From Kitasatospora sp. GAS204B (GTDB lineage: Bacteria > Actinomycetota > Actinomycetes > Streptomycetales > Streptomycetaceae), in NCBI RefSeq assembly GCF_029892155.1, contig NZ_JARZAG010000037.1, positions 1 through 64,000 on the forward strand: a stretch of 64,000 bases of DNA, read 5' to 3'. Under the pieces are notes generated by a model. That model searched no databases and had not been told where the DNA came from. It saw only the letters and a program-made list of their open reading frames with translations. A program made the position numbers and the translations under genes. This document shows, piece after piece, positions 59,069 through 64,000 of this stretch. How positions within the stretch are numbered: the stretch's first letter is position 1; each line of letters begins with the position of its first letter.

Positions 59069-59562
59069 TGAGCGCCTCCGGGAGTACCGCCGCCGTGCCT
59101 GCCGCCGCCACCGAACTGCCCGCCCTGCCGCTCAGCTGGGCGCCGCGCCGCAACCGCCTGGTGCTGCTGCCGGCCAGCGCGCTGCTGGTCGTGGTGTTCG
59201 TCGGCATGGCGCTGCTGCTCCCGGCCAGCTGGCAGCTGAACGACCGGATCCTGCTCACCATGCTGGGCCTGATCTTCGCCGGGGTGGGCCTGATGCTGGC
59301 CCGCCCCCGGGTGGACGCGGACGCGGACGGGGTGACCGTGGTCAACTTCGTCCGCACCCGGCGGCTGCAGTGGGCCGAGATCGTCCGGGTGAACCTCCGG
59401 CAGGGCGACCCGTGGGTGACCCTGGACCTGGCCGACGGGACCTTGCTGGCCGCCGTCGGCATCCAGCCCGGCGGCGGGCACGAGCAGGCGGTGCGGGCCG
59501 CCCGTGGTCTGCGCGACCTGGCCGAGGCGCACGGTGCGGCGGCCGAGCCGGCCGGCGCCTGA
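59068..59562 (+). CDS. Bacterial PH-domain membrane protein
   Basis: 164 residues with two hydrophobic segments (about 32-50 and 58-75), then a bPH_6-like PH domain (DGVTVVNFVRTRRLQWAEIV, TLDLADGTLLAAVG). Common downstream of hisG in streptomycetes; function unknown. The ATG overlaps the hisG stop. Confidence 0.8.
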   Translation: MSASGSTAAVPAAATELPALPLSWAPRRNRLVLLPASALLVVVFVGMALLLPASWQLNDRILLTMLGLIFAGVGLMLARPRVDADADGVTVVNFVRTRRLQWAEIVRVNLRQGDPWVTLDLADGTLLAAVGIQPGGGHEQAVRAARGLRDLAEAHGAAAEPAGA

Positions 59563-59786
59563 GCCCGGCCGAAGCCGGTCCGGACAGGTCCGGGGCATCC
59601 GAGGAACAGCTGTGCGGCCCCCTGCCAATGCATCGAACAGGTATCGTCTAACCTGGTAAAGACAGGGCAAAACGCCGCCCTGGCCCTGGGCCCGCGACCT
59701 TTGGAGTGACTCCCTCCCTCGATGGACGATCCGTCCGGTAGTACCCCCGCCGTCTGGCTCCCCGAGCTTCGAGAGCGGGCGGCGCT

Positions 59787-61112
59787 GTGACCACCGCCTG
59801 GCTCCTGCTGCTCGGCGCGTTCCTGCTGATCATCGCCAACGGCCTCTTCGTCGCCGCCGAGTTCTCCTTCGTGACCGTGGACCGCGGCGCGGTGCAGCGG
59901 GCCGCGCAGGCCGGCGACCGCCGCGCGGCGGGTCTGCACAAGGCGCTGCGTCGCCTCTCCTTCGAACTCTCCGGCGCCCAGCTCGGCATCACCGTCACCT
60001 CGCTGGTGGTCGGCATGCTCGCCGAGCCGGCCCTCTCCACGCTGCTCGGACCGGTGTTCACCGGGCTCGGCGTGCCGTCGGGCGCCGCCACCGGGCTCGC
60101 CGTCGTGGTGGGCATGCTGGCCGCCACCGTGCTGCAGATGGTGATCGGCGAGCTGGTCCCGAAGAACTGGGCGATCTCCCGCCCGCTCCAGGTGGCCCGC
60201 GCCGTCGCCGCGCCGCAGCGCGCCTTCTCGGCCGCCTGTCGGCCGCTGATCGCGGCGCTCAACGGCTGCGCCAACCGCCTGGTACGGGCGCTCGGGCTGG
60301 AGCCGATGGACGAGCTGGCGCACGCCCGCACCCCCGGTGAACTGGCCTTCCTGGCCCAACACTCGGCCAAGGCGGGCGCGCTGGAGCCGGACGCGGCGCT
60401 GCTCTTCGTGCGCACCCTGGGCCTGGCCGAGCTGACCGCCGAGAGCGTGATGACGCCCCGGGTCGACGTCGCCGCGCTGCAGCAGGACGCCACCGCGGCC
60501 GACGTGGTCAACCTGACCCGGGCCACCGGCTTCTCGCGCTTCCCGGTCTACCAGGACAGCCTGGACGAGGTCACCGGGACGATCACCCTCAAGGACGCGC
60601 TCGCGGTGCCGGCCGAGCACCGCGCCGAGGCGCGGATCGCCGAGCTGGCCGGGCCCCCGCTGCTGGTGCCCGAGACGCTGCCGGCCGAGCGGCTGCTCGA
60701 ACAGCTGCGCCACCGCCAGCCGATGGCGATCGTGATCGACGAGTACGGCGGCACGGCCGGCGTGGTCACCCTGGAGGACATCGTCGAGGAGATCGTCGGC
60801 GAGGTGCGCGACGAGCACGACCCGGGCACCATCCCCGAACTGCTCGCCGTCCCACCGGTGGCCGGGCAGCCGACCTGGCTGGCGGACGGCAGGGCCCGGC
60901 TCGACCAGCTGGCCGGGATAGGGCTGAACGCCCCGCACGGCCCGTACGAGACGCTGGCCGGGCTGCTGGCCGACCTGCTCGGCAAGATCCCGGCCCCCGG
61001 TGACCAGGTGTCGCTGCCCGGCTGGGAGTTGACCGTGCAGGCGGTGGACCGCCACCGCACCAGCCGGGTGCGGGTCGTCCGGCTGCCCGAGTCCGGGGAG
61101 GAGGGGCGATGA
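59787..61112 (+). CDS. CNNM/CorC-type membrane protein with CBS pair and CorC_HlyC domain
   Basis: 441 residues: a DUF21 membrane domain (about 1-190), two CBS domains (about 215-335, MTPRVDV...IDEYGGTAGVVTLEDIVEE) and a C-terminal CorC_HlyC domain (about 345-435). Once called hemolysins, such proteins are now linked to Mg2+/cobalt transport. Its stop overlaps the start of a paralogue (ATGA), so the two are likely one heteromeric unit. GTG start. Confidence 0.87.
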   Translation: MTTAWLLLLGAFLLIIANGLFVAAEFSFVTVDRGAVQRAAQAGDRRAAGLHKALRRLSFELSGAQLGITVTSLVVGMLAEPALSTLLGPVFTGLGVPSGAATGLAVVVGMLAATVLQMVIGELVPKNWAISRPLQVARAVAAPQRAFSAACRPLIAALNGCANRLVRALGLEPMDELAHARTPGELAFLAQHSAKAGALEPDAALLFVRTLGLAELTAESVMTPRVDVAALQQDATAADVVNLTRATGFSRFPVYQDSLDEVTGTITLKDALAVPAEHRAEARIAELAGPPLLVPETLPAERLLEQLRHRQPMAIVIDEYGGTAGVVTLEDIVEEIVGEVRDEHDPGTIPELLAVPPVAGQPTWLADGRARLDQLAGIGLNAPHGPYETLAGLLADLLGKIPAPGDQVSLPGWELTVQAVDRHRTSRVRVVRLPESGEEGR

Positions 61113-62149
61113 TCTTCCTCCAGCTCTTCGCCGCGGTGCTGCTGCTGCTCGGCAACGCCTACTTCGTCGGCGCCGAGTTCGCGGTGATCTCGGTGCGCCG
61201 CAGCCAGGTCGAGCCGCTGGCCGAGGCCGGCGACCGGCGGGCCCGGCAGGTGCTGCACGGGCTCGGCAACGTCTCGGCGCTGCTGGCAGCCGCCCAACTG
61301 GGCATCACGGTCTGCTCGCTGCTGCTCGGCGCGCTCGCCGAGCCGACCATCGCCCACCTGCTGGAGGGGCCGTTCCAGGCCGTCGGCATCCCGGCGGGGC
61401 TGGTCCACCTGGTCTCCTACGCGCTGGCGCTGGCCCTGGTGGTCTTCCTGCACATGGTGATCGGCGAGATGGTGCCGAAGAACGTGGCACTCGCCTCGCC
61501 GGAGCGGGCCGCGCTCTGGCTCGGTCCGCCGCTGGTCCGCCTCGCCCGGCTGCTGGCGCCCGGGATCCGCTTCCTGAACGCCTTCGCCAACCGGGTGCTG
61601 CGGCTCTTCAAGGTCGAGCCCAAGGACGAGCTGGAGTCGGTCTTCACCGCCGAGCAACTGCTCTGGATCCTCGGCGAGTCGCGGGCCGCCGGGCTGCTCG
61701 CGGCCGGCGACCAGGAGCGTCTGGAGGACGCCCTGGAGCTGGGCCACCGCCCGGTCCGCGAGGTGCTGCTGCCGTTCGACCAGCTGGTCACCGTCGACCC
61801 CACGGTGACCGCGCGCCAGCTGGAGCAGCAGGCGCTGGCCACCGGCTTCTCCCGCTTCCCGGTGGTCGACGCGGACCGGGAGATCCTCGGGTACCTGCAC
61901 CTCAAGGACATCCTGGAGATGGAGGACCTGGACACCCCCGTCCCGGTCCGCCTCTGGCGCGCGGTCACCGTGGTCGGCGAGCTGCTCCCGCTGGACGACG
62001 CCCTCACCGCGATGCGCCGCGCCGCCGCCCACGTCGCGGCGGTGACGAGCACGACGGGGGAGGCGCTGGGGCTGGTCACGCTGGAGGACGTGCTGGAGGA
62101 GCTGGTGGGGGAGATGCACGACCCGGACCACCGGCACGTGGCGGCCTGA
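61109..62149 (+). CDS. CNNM-type membrane protein with CBS pair
   Basis: 346 residues: a DUF21 domain (AAEFAVISVRRSQVE, MVIGEMVPKN) and a CBS pair (about 210-340, ending LVTLEDVLEELVGEM). Unlike its upstream partner it lacks the CorC_HlyC domain and the MTPR start of the first CBS is changed. Start overlaps the upstream stop. A long hairpin follows. Confidence 0.87.
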   Translation: MIFLQLFAAVLLLLGNAYFVGAEFAVISVRRSQVEPLAEAGDRRARQVLHGLGNVSALLAAAQLGITVCSLLLGALAEPTIAHLLEGPFQAVGIPAGLVHLVSYALALALVVFLHMVIGEMVPKNVALASPERAALWLGPPLVRLARLLAPGIRFLNAFANRVLRLFKVEPKDELESVFTAEQLLWILGESRAAGLLAAGDQERLEDALELGHRPVREVLLPFDQLVTVDPTVTARQLEQQALATGFSRFPVVDADREILGYLHLKDILEMEDLDTPVPVRLWRAVTVVGELLPLDDALTAMRRAAAHVAAVTSTTGEALGLVTLEDVLEELVGEMHDPDHRHVAA

Positions 62150-62211
62150 TCCCGGTCCGGCGATCGGCGGCTGGGACAGGGCCGCGCGCCCGGCAAGATC
62201 CGTAAGAGAGG

Positions 62212-62381
62212 CCCTAGGGCCTGTACGGCGGATCTTTCCGGGCCCGCGACGCCGGGCATCCCGGCTGGACGCACGCCCGAATCGCCCAAGTACGTCCAGT
62301 ACGAGGACGACTCGGGCGCACGCCCAGCCGGGCGCCCAACGCCGCGGGCTCATCCGAAAAGATCCGCCGTACAGGCCCTAG
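62212..62381. terminator. Very long imperfect hairpin between convergent genes
   Basis: The outer arms ctagggcctgtacggcggat and its reverse complement end near 62214 and 62381. They match over ~26 bp without error, then imperfectly. The centre (about 62270-62325) forms a second arm pair around cgcccgaatcg and cgactcgggcg. The whole ~170 bp folds back on itself and would stop transcription from both sides. It may also be a dispersed intergenic repeat. Confidence 0.7.
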
Positions 62382-64000
62382 TTCCGGCCGTCGATCAGTT
62401 CGCCGTAGGCCTGGACCAGGTCGGGGAGCCGGAGGGTGGCCAGGTCCTCGCGGGTCGGCAGTTCGCGGGAGAGCGAGAGCCGCAGGTCGCGGTAGGCGCA
62501 GGACTTCTCGTACAGGGTGCGGATGAACCGGCCGTTGCCCAGCTCGTCGATCCAGCCCTCGCCGACCACGTGGGCGCAGATGCTGGCCAGCTCGTCCGCC
62601 GCGTCCTCGTCCCAGCCGTCGCCGTCCCGGGCGGCCAGCGCGCTGCCGATCGCGGTCAGTTCGGCGGGGCGGTAGCTGGGGAAGTCCACCCGGGTGGTGA
62701 AGCGGGAGTTGAGGCCGGGGTTGGCGGCCAGCAGCCGGTTCATCCCCTCGGGGTAGCCGGCCAGGATCACCACCAGCCGGTCCCGGTTGTCCTCGGCCCG
62801 CTTGAGCAGCACCTGCAGTGCCTCGTCGCCGTAGGCATCGCCCTTGCTGTAGCCGGAGTTGGCCAGGCTGTACGCCTCGTCGATGAAGAGCACGCCGTCC
62901 AGCGCCGAGTCGATCAGCTCGTTCGCCTTGACGGCGGTCTGCCCGAGGAACTCGCCGACCAGGTCGGCTCGTTGCGCCTCCACGAGGTGATCGCCGGAGA
63001 GCAGCCCGAGGGCGTGGAAGACCTGGCCGAGGATCCGCGCCACGGTGGTCTTGCCGGTGCCGGACGGGCCGGAGAAGACGAAGTGCCGCTTGGGCGGCTG
63101 GACCGGCAGGCCCTGTTCGGCGCGCAGACCGGCCATCCGCAACTGCGCGGAGAGCGCCCGGACCTGCCGCTTCACCGGGTCCAGCCCGACCATCCGCTCC
63201 AGCGCCGCGAGCGCCTCGTCGAGCCGCTGCTGCCCGCTCGCCTGCGGCTCCGGGACGCCGGGCGTGGGGTCGGCGCCCGCACTGGCCACGGCGGCCGGGG
63301 CCGGGTCGGCGGCGGTCTCCGAGAGGGCCTCCTGCGCCGCTTCCAGTCCGCCGGGCCCGCTGCCCGGCCCGGCCGGCGAGCCCTCGCCCGAGCGCTCGGC
63401 CACCGGCGAGCGGCCGACCACCTGGAGCGGCCCGGTGTCCGGCTGGTCCGAGTAGCCGCCCTCGTCGGCGAACCTGCCCTCGTCGGGGAACCCGGCCTCG
63501 TCCGCGAAGGCGCTCTCCTCGAAGGCCGTCGCCTCGAACGCCGGCTCTTCGAACGCCGTCTCCTCGAAACCCGCCTCGCCGTACGCCGACTCCAGCACGC
63601 CGCCGATCCCGGCCACCGCACCGAGTCCGGCGATCAGGTCCAGCGCGGCGCCGTCCGAGCCGGGCATGTCCTCGGCGAGCCCGTCGCCCGCGCCGAAGGC
63701 GGGCAGCTCCTCCAGCAGTCCGAGCCCGTCCTCGGCGGCGATCGCGGCCAGCCGCGCGGCGGTGTCCATGAAGGCGGGGTCGGCCCGGTGCACCGCGCGG
63801 TAGAGCGGCAGCGCGGCCGCGCTGCGCCCGGCGCCCTCGTAGGCCCGGGCGAGCCAGTAGCGCAGCTCCTTGCGCTGCGGCTGCTCGGAGCGGCAGCGGG
63901 CCAACGAGGCGGCCAGCGGGGCCTGCGCCTGGGCGCACATGTCGAGCCGCACCCGGGCCATCCCGCCGAACAGTCCGGCCTCGATGCCGAGCAGCGCGTC
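62378..64000 (-). CDS. CbxX/EccA-type AAA ATPase, 5' part beyond the window
   Basis: At least 540 residues; the frame stays open to the window edge, so the true start is outside (the ATG at 63961 is probably internal). The N-terminal part has TPR-like helices (RYWLARAYEGAGRSAAALPL). An acidic linker of repeated FEE(T/P/S)AF units follows. The AAA domain has GPSGTGKTT (Walker A), VLFIDEAYSL (Walker B), NPGLNSRF and an Arg finger. CbxX/CfqX ATPases include EccA of type VII secretion and Rubisco activase-like proteins. No ESX gene is visible here. Confidence 0.82.
   Translation of the reverse strand, partial: DALLGIEAGLFGGMARVRLDMCAQAQAPLAASLARCRSEQPQRKELRYWLARAYEGAGRSAAALPLYRAVHRADPAFMDTAARLAAIAAEDGLGLLEELPAFGAGDGLAEDMPGSDGAALDLIAGLGAVAGIGGVLESAYGEAGFEETAFEEPAFEATAFEESAFADEAGFPDEGRFADEGGYSDQPDTGPLQVVGRSPVAERSGEGSPAGPGSGPGGLEAAQEALSETAADPAPAAVASAGADPTPGVPEPQASGQQRLDEALAALERMVGLDPVKRQVRALSAQLRMAGLRAEQGLPVQPPKRHFVFSGPSGTGKTTVARILGQVFHALGLLSGDHLVEAQRADLVGEFLGQTAVKANELIDSALDGVLFIDEAYSLANSGYSKGDAYGDEALQVLLKRAEDNRDRLVVILAGYPEGMNRLLAANPGLNSRFTTRVDFPSYRPAELTAIGSALAARDGDGWDEDAADELASICAHVVGEGWIDELGNGRFIRTLYEKSCAYRDLRLSLSRELPTREDLATLRLPDLVQAYGELIDGRN

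Noticed and set aside
62378..64000. A type VII secretion locus
   Set aside because: Only a CbxX/EccA-like ATPase is visible; no EsxA/B, EccC or EccD gene is in the window, and such ATPases also occur alone.
1..64000. CRISPR arrays, tRNA or rRNA genes
   Set aside because: No short regularly spaced repeats with unique spacers, no cloverleaf-like tRNA sequence and no rRNA signature was noticed by eye; a covariance-model scan would be needed to exclude a missed tRNA.

Overview
The window is GC-rich actinobacterial DNA. It is almost certainly from a member of the Streptomycetaceae (Streptomyces or Kitasatospora). The signs are heavy use of GTG starts, GTGA/ATGA start-stop overlaps, many large secreted polysaccharidases, protein kinases with PQQ-type propellers, and a rib-his block that I remember as conserved in Streptomyces. 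No rRNA, tRNA or CRISPR array was recognised.

Layout. 1-0.6 kb: the 3' end of a tectonin-type repeat protein. 0.9-1.2 kb: an HD-domain gene remnant. 1.6-5.1 kb: a minus-strand terpene operon (class I terpene synthase, class II cyclase-like protein, methyltransferase). 5.5-12.4 kb: two divergent lipid cassettes. One encodes a WS/DGAT-type acyltransferase plus an extended SDR reductase; the other a fatty acyl-AMP ligase, two acyl carrier proteins and a ketosynthase. Side by side these could form one biosynthetic cluster for an acylated terpenoid or an unusual lipid ester, though this is inference. 12.8-13.5 kb: a graveyard of IS5- and IS630-type transposase pieces. 13.5-18.7 kb: two Ser/Thr kinases with PQQ-like propellers plus a membrane protein, in one operon. 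19-21.5 kb: a small membrane protein and a YncE-like lipoprotein.

21.9-31.5 kb is a glucan-utilisation region. Two divergent secreted GH87-type alpha-1,3-glucanases flank a remnant of a sugar ABC permease, followed by a ROK regulator. 31.5-37.7 kb is an organosulfur-scavenging operon: a possible leader peptide, an SsuA-like binding protein, a TauD-like dioxygenase, permease, ATPase, flavin reductase and a flavin-dependent monooxygenase. 37.7-43 kb holds a large LuxR (LAL) regulator, an RsbW-like kinase and a TrkA-domain membrane protein whose pore filter looks degenerate. 43-47.9 kb has a secreted neprosin-like protein, an XRE-TPR regulator, a possible short peptide gene and a secreted hydrolase. 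A shared DNA motif lies on both sides of the regulator.

48-64 kb is mostly housekeeping: guaB1-type GMP reductase, a GH18 chitinase with a DasR-like box, an FMN riboswitch driving ribE-ribM-ribBA-ribH, then hisE-hisG, a PH-domain protein, two CNNM/CBS membrane proteins and a CbxX/EccA-type AAA ATPase that runs off the window. The left 47 kb is accessory in character and carries several gene remnants; the right part looks like core chromosome.
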